Source of the DNA: Cercis canadensis
Taxonomy: Eukaryota > Streptophyta > Magnoliopsida > Fabales > Fabaceae
Direction of reading: 5' to 3'
Length of the DNA: 64,000 bases
Assembly: GCA_003255065.1 (NCBI GenBank)
Contig: QAOA01007233.1
Span: 62,001-126,000, forward strand
The notes under the pieces were generated by a model. The model did no database searches, was not told the DNA's origin, and saw only the letters and a list, made by a program, of their open reading frames with translations. Below are positions 48,658 through 61,260 of the stretch, piece by piece. The first letter of the stretch is position 1, and every line of letters begins with the position of its first letter. Made by a program: the position numbers and the translations under genes.

Positions 48658-49155
48658 AACTTTTAAGGTTTAAATACGTTGTAAGTTTTTGAAAAAAATT
48701 TAAATTATGTTCTTATAATTTTTTTTTATTTTTATAGTTTAATTTTTTTTTAATTGAGTCCCTGCCGTTATCTCTGATTATAGATTATTCAATTTAGTGT
48801 TGACATGATAAAAGACTTGTCTATGTGGCAATTAAAAAAATTGATATGACACTAAAATAGCACAAAAATGTCACATCATCAACTTTTTTATATACTTTTT
48901 TGAGCCAAAATTTGATGAAATGGTAATTTTTGTGTCACTTTGATACCATGTCAACTTCTTTTATTATACATAGACAAGTTATTTACTATGTTAACACTAA
49001 ATTGATGAAATTATAATCAGGGATGATAATAGAGATCTAATTAAAAAAAATTTAAACTATAAGGATCTCAAAAGAGAAAAACAAAAATTATAAAGACTTG
49101 ATTTAAAATTTGTTTAAATTATAGGGACTAACAGTATATTTAAATTAACTTTTAA
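48658..49155. mobile_element. Small Mutator-like element without a gene
   Basis: The element is 48667-49146 (480 bp), flanked by an exact 9-bp duplication AACTTTTAA (48658-48666 and 49147-49155). The two halves form a long imperfect inverted repeat: GGTTTAAATACG at one end against AATTTAAATATA read inward from the other. Matching pairs such as GACTTGTCTATG and CATAGACAAGT, and TTAGTGTTGACAT and ATGTTAACACTAA, lie further in. The element is almost all inverted repeat, so it is a MITE-sized non-autonomous Mutator relative. Arm divergence suggests it is older than the other two. Confidence 0.8.
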
Positions 49156-50428
49156 TATCAAAAGTTTCTATAATAAAAAAAAATTTATAGTATCACATTC
49201 ATATGTGTATGTCATATTACACTGAAGTGCTAAACATCTATCATCAAAACGTAATTTTCATATTTTACTTGATACAAAATATAATTTATCATATTTTCTT
49301 AAATAAAATTAAAAATGGTTGAGTTAAGGTTATCAATCACATATGTCATTTTACACATTGATTGTTCTCATGTAATACGACATATCACATATGTACCAAA
49401 AATATTGAAAAAACCTCCTAAAAAAATGTCATTAAATGGTCCCAAAGATTATTAGCTAATAGTGTTATAGTGTATTATATATAAAAAAAAAAAAAATAGT
49501 GTTATAGCGTAAAATATGATAATTCGTGAATTTTCAACAACATCTTATAGTATACCTTTCATTTTTCATTTTTCTACCTAGGGATACACATGTTATTAAT
49601 TTATTACTATTATTATTATTATTTTTTAAGTAACTCAAGAACTTGGCTTGATATTATCTTTTGGATAGACTTAGAATTAGACTTAATAAATTTAAGTGGA
49701 CTATTCCTATTCTAAGAATCTTATTGTTGAAGCAGCTACATCTTTAACTTTTTGTAGAGAAGCAATTTGAGAATTTTATTTATTATTATTACTAAGGTAA
49801 ATAGGTAATGCTATGCTACCCAAAATGAAGTAATGGTGATCAATATTGTGTTATGCTAGTATAATTGGTGTCACCGAAGCTTCACAAGATCTACTTATAC
49901 TTTTCTTTGTATATGTGTAATTAAACGTGAATTGAGTAAAATTTAAATTATGTTACATAATGAGTTTTGAATCCTTGGGTATACCTACACTCACCGGTTT
50001 TCTCTTAAATGCACAAGAGTAATATGGAGATGTGCTCAAAACATAGTCTCAAATCTCAATACTAACTTGAAAAATACCTTAACCATTGAAAAAAGTAAAA
50101 CTAGAATTGATGTTGTTTTTAATTTATATATAGATAGAACTAGATTATCTAGTTAGAGATATGAAGAAATGAGATTCCATCTTGAGATCTCTCAACCTTT
50201 GGAAAAATCTCTAAATCAATTGTGTTATGTATGCTTGCATAATACTATAATCAATGTTACATCATGTGACATGCCTATTTATATTTCTAAAACTCTAAAA
50301 AGGCAAAAACACATTGAATACAAAGAAGACAGAATCCCCGGTTCAGCCATTTTGCTGAGAGACTGCACTTACTATCCAATATAGCGAACAAGGAAGGAAG
50401 CTTCGGAGCAACAGGAAATAGCAGAGAA
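49156..50428. other. AT-rich intergenic DNA before SSADH
   Basis: No gene is recognised. The stretch from about 50300 to 50428 is likely promoter and 5' UTR of SSADH. Confidence 0.6.
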
Positions 50429-53400
50429 ATGACGTTGGCCTTCGCAGCAAAAAGCCTACGCTTGGCAAATGGATCCTGGAATCTTATCGCTCGCTCCTCA
50501 CATTTGCTCTCCATGCAAGCCCCCACTCCTCCCCTCTCTCGCCAGGTATCCCACCCACCACCCTTTCTCTCCAATTATTTAGACTTGCTCTTTGTGCATT
50601 GTATTTTCATGTGCTGTTCATCGCTTTCAGTCTGAAACAATCCCAATAGAAGCTCTCTTGCAATCGCCACAAGATCACAGCTGAAACCGATTTCAGCCAG
50701 TAATCATCTTTCTACTGCTTGTTCATCTATCTCTTACCCTTTTGAATCTTTTTGATCAAAAGGGATGCTTCATAGCTGCTGAGATTTGAAAATGATCACA
50801 AATTCACAATCTTTTCCCCTTTCGCGCCCTGCCCATTTGTTAATATGTTTCTGTGCGTGTCTGCTTCGTGTATGATATACATGCAGCTTACATCTTTTTC
50901 AATGTCTCTGTCAATATAATTCTGGGTAAAAATGAAAAATCCATTTTCGGGCTGAAAAAATTGAATTGGACTCTGGTGGATTTGTTGTTCTGTTTTTGTC
51001 AATTTTTTCTTTTTTTGATATACATGTCATTGATGCATAAGCTTTAGATGATTTAATGTCTGACGGTGAAAGGGGTTTGAATGCTAGATAAGTATGGTTG
51101 CCAGGAGTGTTACTTCTCAGCTGTCTCTGTCAATATAATTCTGGGTAAAAATGAAAAATCCATTTTCGGGCTGAAAAAATTGAATTGGACTCTGGTGGAT
51201 TTGTTGTTCTGTTTTTGTCAATTTTTTCTTTTTTTGATATACATGTCATTGATGCATAAGCTTTAGATGATTTAATGTCTGACTGAAAAAGGGGTTTGAA
51301 TGCTAGATAAGTATGGTTGCCAGGAGTGTTACTTCTCAGCTTACTAGTACTGGTCTGTTGCGGACTCAGGGCCTTATTGGAGGGAAATGGGTTGATGCTT
51401 ATGATGGGAAAACCATAAAGGTATGGAAGTATTGATGTTTTGATTGCTATATGAGATTAATGGCTGGTTACTGATTTCATAATTGTCAGCTCATTCTTGT
51501 CTTTGATACGGAAATGAAGAAATTTAAGTTTAGCTGCTTAGAATCTTTTAATCTTGAATTCCTTTTAATTAAAAGTTGATTTCTCATGTGTTCTTCCCCA
51601 TGATAGGCTCTTTTTCCTTTTTTGGTTTGGTAAAGTAAAAAGTAAAAGAAGTGGCATGTGCTTATTTGATACTGCCGATGTCCTTACATCCTTTCTATCT
51701 GAGAAGTTTAAAGTTGCAATTTCATAAAAATTATCCCTGTTTTATCACTGGATTGTCCTTTTTAATTGTGCTACATTGTACGAATCTCATACTTATATGG
51801 TCATATTTGTATTCAATGCTGTGGCAGGTATATAATCCAGCAACTGGTGAACCTATAGCAGATATCCCATGTATGGGTGGAAAAGAGACAAATGATGCAA
51901 TATCTTCAGCCTATGATGCATATAGATGTATGAAATTTCATACTTTGATTAGACCAAAATCCTGAATTTTGGAGAGGATTGAGATGATCTATTCTTGTAA
52001 ATGTCTTTATATATGTGTGTGTGTGTGTGATTACATAAGATACCTAGTTGATGTGTTATCAACTAACTGAAGAACTGATACTTTTTATCTATAAAGCTGG
52101 GGCCTTCTATGTCCTACAAGCAATACTGGTTTTTGGTGGTGTAAGAATGGGAGAGTCTCAAGTGGAAAATCATATCTTTTTATTTTCTTACTTGTGTGAG
52201 CTAACTAGACCCATTTAGAGTCACATCTCTCACTATAAGCTAGGATATGATCTTTAGTAAGACTAAATCATGGGCATCTTCCAATTGCAACAAAGGGAAT
52301 ACGCCAATTGCACTATGCTTAGATGAAGAGCGAATTTGCAAGATTGGAATATTATCAGAGTTTAGTTAATATTGACAGCTAAGAACTGCCAAAAATGATT
52401 GTCATTGTATCTAGCTTCGTGGCTTATACAGATACTGAGATTAAGCAAGATGTAGTTCATCAAATTTAATTTTTGTGGCTTATGATTGATATTTTCGAGC
52501 TGATAAGGGACAAACCGAACATAAAATGAGTACAGTAGCAATGAGGATATCAAATTAAATGGATTGGTTATAGTCACTAGTGATATTACCCTGGTTAGGT
52601 TTGGTTTGGTTTGTTCATATTACCCATGCTTTATCACTCCATGCCGATGTACTTATGGCAAATGCACGCATAACTAACATCCTGTTGCTGATATGTTTGG
52701 ATTGTATAGAACATTCTAATAACTATAATGACCTCTCTATGTAGCTTGGAGCAAAACCACTGCTTCTGAGAGGAGCAAAATTCTGAGGAAATGGTATATT
52801 TGCTTTCTGATGAATTCATAAACTTCTTGCTTCTATGGAAATATTATACTTATTGGCTGATCTTTCATTGTTTTAAGATTTTGGGACCATTTACTTTGCT
52901 GTTGATGTAATTTGGTTTTGCGATTTTAGCCACAAATATTGTTGTTTCAATTCAAGCATTATTAGTACAATATATGTGAACTCAATTCATAGAGTTGCTG
53001 CACAGTCCAATAAATTTGTGCTCTTCTGATCTTCTCTCACATCAATATTTTCCCTTTAGCTGCTACTGTTGCAGGACCCTCCTATTAGATTCAGTTATTA
53101 TCAGCATTATTCCCATGCAAATGCATGTTACAGATGAGGACGGAGTAGCCTGTGTATTTATGTGTGTCTGTGCCCTGATATAATTTACAGTCCATGAATG
53201 TGTCATCTTATTTGACACATTCATAGACTGTAATTTAATCAATTATAAAAAAAATGTGCACATTTTTGGGCTAGTTTTGTCTGTTGATTGCTTCTCACTA
53301 AATATACCATAACATGAATGCTTGGATTAGTTTCAAGATATGATTTTTTTTTTTTTTTAAAAAGTACAATTTTCCTGGTGTTGCGTTATGTTTTGGAAAA

Positions 53401-56400
53401 TATGTTTTTAGGTTATTTATTAATTTCATTTAGTAAGTAAAGGATTAAGTAAAAGAAAATATATTTATTAATTATTTTAGCATTTCATTATTAAGTGTGT
53501 TTCATGTGCATTTGCTGGTGTCAATATGTGACCTGACTTATTTAGACGATCATATATGTAATACCTTATGTGTGTATGAAGGGTTGCTGGGGAGGGGGAA
53601 TTTGTGGGGGGGTGGGGGATGTGGAGGAGAGCAAGAGGGAGAAAATTTGGTACTCATGGGGTATGCTTTGCTGCACAATTCTTCTGTACCTCTAACTCTG
53701 TCAGCTAAGCAACCTGCTTTTGTGGCTGAGATTACTGGCAGAGCCATTTTACCTGCTATCTGTTCCCTTTTATTTACATGCATCACACACATATAGATAT
53801 TGGTGAATGCATAATATTTTCTTATTGTTTTGCTTTAATTTTGACAAATATTCATAAGATACCTAAAACCCCTGTCTTTTTACAGTTTAGTCCTCTCAGT
53901 TGTTTCAAAAAATTTGGAGGAGTTTATTATATCCCTTGTTGGTTTAAAATCTATAAGGAACTTCACATTTGCTGGAGGTTAAGGTTTCGCTGTAAAGGGT
54001 TACAGGGTTTAAAATTCTTCAGTGGCTCCAACTTTACAACTGACTATAAGGCAGAGGTTATGTCTTCTTGCTGATTATACTATGTAGCACAAGTTCTCAT
54101 GGGCATGTCAGACATGGATATACACCTGATATGATATATATGGAAAAGTGTTGGATTATACTCATGATTATAAATTATGAATTGGTGTACTTCCTGACTA
54201 TGTTGAACTTTAGACATTTGTCCATCCATGAAATAGTTGACTTTATGTTGGAATTTTAACTGACTAGAATTCTCCCAATAATAATTTTTTCCTGCTAGTA
54301 TATTCATACTGTTATTTTCCTCATTGATTTGAAGGTATGATTTGCTAATGGCACATAAAGAAGAGCTTGCACAACTTATAACTTTGGAGCAAGGAAAACC
54401 TCTAAAAGAATCTATGGCTGAGGTACCATAGATAAATTTTTGGTCATTGTGTATTTTGATGTTAGGTTGGCTTGGCATATTTCCTTCCTTTGTTAATTAC
54501 TTTCCCGAATTAAATTTCATTATTTGCAGCATATAATGAAAGTAACTGTTTTGCAGATTAACTATGGGGCTAGTTTTATTGAGTTTTCAGCCGAGGAGGC
54601 AAAACGTGTATATGGGGATATAATTCCTGCACCTCTATCTGATCGACGCTTATTTGTTTTAAAGCAGGTGAACTTGAAAATTATTTGTTGTCATAACTTT
54701 CATATTGCTCTAGTTTCCTAGGGAAATTTTCTATGGCTACACTATATGAATTGAATGCAATGCATGTGTCAGAGGCAGGAAATACTTGTGTATACAGACT
54801 GCAATGCTATAAAATGAGTTTGAGGTGTGGCATTATAACTAATGTTTAAGCATTGGGGCTACATTTTGGCTTTAATTTTTTTACTCTATATTTTTATGTG
54901 TCACACTCTGGTGGACACAAGATGCACTCATGCAAGGCAATCATATCATTTTTTGATATTTATTGCAGTCACTTGGCCTTGCAAGTACAATAACAGTTTA
55001 CATTAAATAACAACACAGCATAAGTTAATCTGAATTGAATGTGAGGGAAAAGAGTGAAGGAAATAAAGTATTAAAAGAAAAACTTTCAGGATGTCTTATT
55101 GGCATATTTTCCTGTTACAATTTCTCTGAATTATCTTCTGGTGGCTAGGAAGTTAGTTTTAGATGATTTGGTGGCAGACAGTTCTCACCTTTCCATGGAA
55201 CATTATTACATCTTTTACAGCACATAGCACTGAAGTAGGGGATTGCTTTTCTTACTTCTATGTGCTTTGATACTTTGCTCTTTCTATGAGTCCAAAATAT
55301 TAGATGTGCAACAATGCAATCAAACTTTGGACAGCTATGTTCAAATAAAATGACAGTCATATGCATTTACGTTTTACTGTAGATGTAAAATATCCATGAT
55401 ATAATAGTACTAATTGAAGCTAATATATGTAAGAAAGACGTCTAAGTAGTCCTGTATTTCTTAATTTGAAGATATATCAAGTACTATTCTAAAAGGCTGA
55501 TGTGTTCCTCAATGGATGATGGTAGACGCCTATTTAATTGCACCTACACATTTATGTCTGGAGTATTTTGTCCTAACTTACTTTCAATACTTTTCTGTGT
55601 CTCCATGTTTGTGTCTGTTCTGTTGTTTCTCATGTCAAGGGTCTACGTCAATTCTGCTTGGATGGACAATTTTTATATATCCTTTATATAAGAAGTTCTG
55701 GATTAGCATTTTACTATTTTTTGATTTCAAAATTCTGTTTGATCATCGTAATTTTTAATTATATGGATCTCAGTCCACCCTCCCCTGTGCCCTCTTTTGA
55801 TAATTGCAGCCTGTAGGGGTTGTTGGTGCAATCACACCTTGGAATTTTCCCCTGGCTATGATTACCCGAAAGGTAAGTTCAGTTTTGAATCTTTAGGTCA
55901 AGTTGTTACCATTTGCACTTTAATTATTTTCAGGTGCATGTGTTTATTTTCTATATGACAATCAATTTTATTAGGAGTAAGTGAATGTTAGTGCATGACC
56001 ATCAATTTGAAAATAATGTATTTTCTCGCATATTAGGTTGGCCCAGCTCTTGCATGCGGCTGTACAGTGGTCGTAAAACCCTCAGAACTTACTCCACTAA
56101 CGGCTCTGGCTGCAGCAGAACTCTCTATTCAAGCTGGAATACCAGCGGTAGCTTCTTATACCTATACTTTGATGTGCATAATGAGAGTCCATTGTGTACT
56201 TGGGCCTATTATTTTATTTATTTTGTTGTTATTTTGTAGTTAAGCAATTAAATATATTGACAGTTTCCGGTGAGGCATGATCAATGTACATTGGGAGTGT
56301 GCAAATTTTTGTGTATTTTGCTATGTCATCTATTACGACTTTGAAGCATAATTTTATTTAAGCCTGTGATGTTATTGTAGTTTTCTCTTATTGTTTGCTT

Positions 56401-59400
56401 TAACATCTTTCTATTACTTAACCTATTGTAATTTTCTTGGTGCCATTTCAAATAAGTTAATCTTTGGAGTGTGTATATCATGATCATGGGTCTGGGTTCT
56501 GCATCTTTGCTTCTATGAAGAGAAATACTAAGCTGGCTTCCTTGTGGGCCTTAATCATCATTAGTTTCTTCTGGTAGATTGCATAAACCTTGCAGTTACT
56601 TCAAGTATCAAGTCTTTGGTTTACTTAATTCTAATGTTGCTATATGTTTGCAGACCTTCTCTGCCTGTTTCTTCTTTTTTTTTTCTTTTCCCCATAGATG
56701 AAGTTTTTTCTGTTCCCCCTGCCCCAACATTTTAAGATTCTAATGGGTAGTATTTCAATGGCCTAGGGTGTCGTGAATGTTGTTATGGGAAATGCGCCTG
56801 ATATTGGAGACGCATTAATTGCAAGTCCACAGGTCTGTCTCCACGTAATCTTTTTTAAAAAAATGTCACCTTGTGGATGTAATTGAACATCTGAGGATGA
56901 ATCTGAAAGTGTTCATATCTTTATCAAACATTTTTAGGTACGGAAGATCACATTCACAGGTTCAACAGCTGTTGGAAAGAAGTTGATGGCAGGTGCTGCT
57001 GGGACGGTTAAAAAAGTATGCATAGATTTTGTATTGAATTTCTTAAGATACAGGATCTAGACACCATGATGCTTGAATTGATTTTTTCCCCTTATTTTTC
57101 TAGGTATCTCTGGAACTTGGTGGCAATGCACCTTGCATAATATTTGATGATGCTGACCTGGATGTGGCAGTAAACGGAACTGTAAGTTAAAAGGAATAAC
57201 AATAATTTTCTCTGATCGATCTTTATGAAGTGAATTTCCCTTATATTTTACAATCTTATGATAGCTTTTACTGATTTTTGCAATTCTAAAATCAGAGATC
57301 TAAATTAATGACTAATCACATATAAATTATTATGCCTGTTGTTTTTGTGTGGATGGTATAACCATATTAGTAGCCATAACATTTTAACTATTTCATTGCA
57401 GGTTGCAGCAAAGTTCCGTAATAGTGGACAAACATGTGTTTGTGCCAATAGAATTCTTGTGCAAGAAGGTTAGATTACAAGGATAGTCAACTATCAATTT
57501 TACAATAATAATACTTTATCTGATTGGCTATTTTTCAGCTCAAGTCATTCTAGCATGTTTATTGATTGCCAATTTATGTATACCTGTAGGAGATTTAGTA
57601 CTATGTTGTTTTCCAATATATTTGCTTCAAGTTCTTTCCAATACATGCTAGCAGGTTCATGTAAAGTGCCTTGCATAACTGACATTGTTAAGATGACTTG
57701 ATGGATGTCTTTGCAGAGTCTCACATAGTATTTTGTAACTTCTTATTGCCCTTATCACAAGCCTTTTTTGTTGTGATTGTATTATGTATTTGTCTATTTA
57801 GTTTTCAATTTCATAAGCTGTGACATATGGAATTTGGTCTTGTGTAATAAAAAATAAAAGACCAGAAATGAAAAAAAGAGATGAGCAGAGAAACAATAAG
57901 TTGAGACTGCACATTATTTTATCAGATTCTGCTTGTATCAGTATTGGAATTACTAATGATTAATTGGATATTTCTACATTGCACAAATATGTAAATGTGC
58001 ATTTATACTCTACAAATTTTGATTATACATTATTCTGCATGTACATTTACAATTTTCATATGAGCTATTGTTTATGTGCTTACAGAAATCTTGCTTTTCT
58101 CTTACGTAACCAAGCTTTTCTGTGAAGGTATCTATGAGAAATTTGCAAATGCTTTGGTCAATGCTGTTCAAAATATGAAAGTTGGGGATGGCTTTAGTGA
58201 AGGTGTGGTTCAGGTACATATTTGTATCCTTTTTGTTTCAGTGTGGAAATTTCCTTCCTTGCCTCTTGTTCATTTCCAATTATATGTACACAGCTGTACT
58301 ATGCTATAATTTTTTCTTTGGATATGATACGACTTCTCAATATTCTTCTAGCAATATGTTTTCCATGTGAATACTCTTTATCTTTAGATCCCTCTACCAA
58401 ATTTAGGTTTAAAATGTGACTAAAGCTTTTAGGAACCACGGTATAACTCAATTATCTGTTTCTAAGCAGGGCCCTCTAATCAATGAAGCCGCAGTAAAAA
58501 AGGTTCGTGTTGCTCTTCATATTACTATTTCTGGCATTATGGCTGGATGACTTCTTTAGCTTATTTGAACTTCTTGTCTGTTGGTGTGCTTTATGATTTG
58601 CCTTACAGGTTGAATCCTTGATTCAAGATGCTACCTCAAAGGTTTGTTTTCTTTGCTCTTCCTCCAGTCTGATTCTCTGTTTCATCTTCCCAGATCAATT
58701 TGTATAGGAACATCCTTCTCAGTCGCATTTTTTTTTTTTACATAATGAAGCTAAGAAAGTCAAATTAAGTGATAAACTATTTTCTTTCTCAGTCATCAAA
58801 CGGTTTGCGATCTCTTGTCCCCTATGAGATTACTAATATTTATTGATGGTGTAATTTCTGCGTCCATATTGGATATTTTATACATGGAATCACATCAGGA
58901 TTATGATTGAAGATATTATCTCTATAAGGCATATTTAGTCTTGCTTTAACATTTCATTGTTGCTCTTTTGCTACTATGCTGTACACTATGTTGTTTGCAC
59001 AGGGGTGGAACTAGGACAATTTTTTTTTTGGGAGNGTGGTGGTGGTGTTTGTAAAGATATAGCTTCTATACTCAAAATGCACATAAATAAAATCTCAATG
59101 CATCAAAAATAGTATTTTTGTTAGTTTTATAAGCAGAATTATTATCTGTAGCCATTTCTATACCATAATTTTGTAATAATTTCCAGATTATTTGCATATA
59201 TTTTTGGACAAAGAAATCATCAAAATTTTTCTTTTCTTTTTAGTTTCTTAATTTTGTTCTAGTGTACATTTTCTGCATATTTTGTCTTTGCTAAGTATAG
59301 CAAGATGAACAAGCATGCTTGTAAAATAAAATTTTATGGTAATAATTCTGATGATTCAATCGTTTTTTATTTTAAGGGGGCAAAACTAATTCTTGGGGGT

Positions 59401-61260
59401 CAAAGACATAGCCTTGGATTAACTTTTTATGAACCAACAGTCATCAGTGATGTCAAAAGTGAGATGCTCATATCAAGGTAAACCTTTGTAGGTGTTATCT
59501 TGTGATCCAGATACTTGTAGGTGTTATCTTGTGATCCAGATACATATATTAGAGCTTTTTAGCTGCAATTCTATCATTATATTTTAATGCATTTCAAGAG
59601 TAATTGTGATGTTTACAGCCAGACCTCACAGTTTATATAATGATAACTGGCATTCTTGTTTGGGAGCTGATGGAAACTGCAGATTAAATTTTTGGTTTTT
59701 TGGCCATTGCACATTAGAAATGTGGTGCCTTTATGTTATAGGAATTTTAACCTTCCCCTTAGATTGTCATCATTAATAACATGATTGTTAGAAAGCTGAA
59801 AGGATGAATGTGAATGTACCCATATTTTATGAGGTTGTTTCCTTTTTTTTGTTTTCTAATCATATTAACAGGGATATGTTAATTCTAAGAGATGATACCC
59901 AAGGGACTCTGACTATCAGAGATTCAGAATGCATGCACTGGCACTGGTAGTCAAGTCCAGATTGTATTCATCTACTAGATTTGATAAATTATGGGTTCTC
60001 TATATTGAAAAACTGTGTGGGTCTTTTCTGCTGTTGACCAAAAACAATAATCATGCTTTTTATGCATTAAGCTGGGTCTTTTAATTGAGTTCAGGAGAAA
60101 GACCCCATGTAAGTATATGATATATGCAACTGTGTAGAACTTGGTGGAATTTTTGCTGCACTGCATCTCATACTTCTGGAAAGGTGGCGTTGTGACTTTG
60201 GTTATACGAGGTTTCAAATCAATGTAGCTTGTAATGTTTTCAGCACGGTTGTGCATTGTGTATTTTATATTTGCAAAAAAATTTATTTGGATGAATATGA
60301 CCTTGTATCAATCATATGGAACCTTTTTTTTTGTGTTAATTAATGCTTTTATATGATTTGTCTTACCCCAGGGAGGAAGTATTTGGACCTGTCGCACCCC
60401 TTTTGCGGTTCAAAACTGAGGAGGAAGCTATCAGGATCGCTAATGACACCAATGCAGGTTTTTCTTGCAGCTTTTCGTAATTTTGTTCTTCTTTATACAG
60501 CCATGAAGAAACTTTGTTTCTTCCCTCCATATTTCTATTTCATGTTAATGTTTGCAGCATATTTGGTCACTATTAATTTAATATTGAGAAAGTAATTTTT
60601 GACCATGGGATCTTACATGAATAAACTTGAAGGGTTGGGTTCATACGTATTTACAAATAGCGTCCAACGCTCATGGCGCGTTGCTGAGGCTCTTGAGTAT
60701 GGACTTGTGGGTGTGAATGAANCATAAAGAAACTTTGTTTCTTCCCTCCATATTTCTATTTCATGTTAATGTTTGCAGCATATTTGGTCACTGTTAATTT
60801 AATATTGAGAAAGTAATTTTTGACCATGGGATCTTACATGAATAAACTTGAAGGGTTGGGTTCATACGTATTTACAAATAGCGTCCAACGCTCATGGCGC
60901 GTTGCTGAGGCTCTTGAGTATGGACTTGTGGGTGTGAATGAAGGCGTAATTTCAACAGAGGTGAATCTCATATCTTATTAACTAAGAGATAAAGTGGAGA
61001 TATGTTTGTTGATGGGCTTATTTACCTGTATATGCAGGTGGCTCCATTTGGTGGTTTTAAACAATCTGGCCTCGGAAGGGAGGGGTCCAAATATGGAATG
61101 GATGAATATTTGGAGGTAAGTATAAATCTAAAATGTCATTTCTGTCATTTTCCAAATAAAAAATGGATGAATTTTTGCTATGATATTGAGCCGTTGAGGT
61201 TTTTGCTTATTACTTTTCCAGATCAAGTATGTTTGCATGGGAAACATGAACAAAGAGTGA
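50429..61260 (+). CDS. ALDH5F1: Succinate-semialdehyde dehydrogenase, mitochondrial (ALDH5 family)
   Basis: It oxidises succinic semialdehyde to succinate with NAD, the last step of the GABA shunt in mitochondria. Twenty exons: 50429-50545, 51307-51420, 51828-51927, 52745-52793, 54335-54422, 54557-54667, 55810-55872, 56037-56147, 56767-56832, 56938-57015, 57104-57181, 57402-57468, 58128-58213, 58470-58502, 58609-58641, 59377-59477, 60372-60457, 60854-60960, 61038-61115, 61222-61260. They sum to 1605 nt, 534 aa. The start [20 protein letters not shown] is Arg/Ser-rich and suits a mitochondrial presequence. Motifs: [13 protein letters not shown], cofactor-binding [12 protein letters not shown], catalytic Glu in LELGGNAP, catalytic Cys in [11 protein letters not shown], and [13 protein letters not shown]. 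It ends [19 protein letters not shown]. An extra partial copy of exon 18 and of the start of exon 2 are listed separately. Confidence 0.95.
50903..51340 (+). repeat. 219-bp tandem duplication over the SSADH exon 2 acceptor
   Basis: Units 50903-51121 and 51122-51340 both run from TGTCTCTGTCAATATAATTC to GTTACTTCTCAGC. Each includes the acceptor TGCTAG and the first 34 or so bases of exon 2. Only the second is followed by the rest of exon 2, so the first is a decoy acceptor whose use would break the frame. There is no N here, so it may be real, though a collapse error is possible. Confidence 0.85.
51928..54334 (+). other. SSADH introns 3 and 4 region
   Basis: Apart from exon 4 at 52745-52793, this 2.4 kb is intronic. 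It includes a GT-repeat at about 52014-52030 and the hairpin at 53183-53238. Confidence 0.6.
53183..53238. repeat. 24-bp inverted repeat (hairpin) in an SSADH intron
   Basis: Left arm AATTTACAGTCCATGAATGTGTCA and right arm ending TGACACATTCATAGACTGTAATTT pair over 24 bases with about two mismatches around an 8-base loop. No flanking target duplication was recognised. It could be a MITE remnant. Confidence 0.75.
59035..59035. other. Single N in an SSADH intron
   Basis: Lies beside a T-run and a GGT repeat. Here the flanks do not duplicate each other, so it is probably an uncalled or polymorphic base. Confidence 0.6.
60502..60942 (+). repeat. 220-bp direct copies around a single N, doubling SSADH exon 18
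   Basis: Copy 60502-60721 ends in GTGTGAATGA inside exon 18. N is at 60722, and the copy from 60723 starts again at CATAAAGAAAC and continues through the complete exon. The two are almost identical. Only the second exon copy (60854-60960) reaches a donor site, and using it alone keeps the frame. This is very likely an uncollapsed contig overlap. Confidence 0.8.

Noticed and set aside
60633..60721. Treating the first copy of SSADH exon 18 as a real extra exon
   Set aside because: It is cut off by an N without a donor site and repeats the complete exon just downstream.
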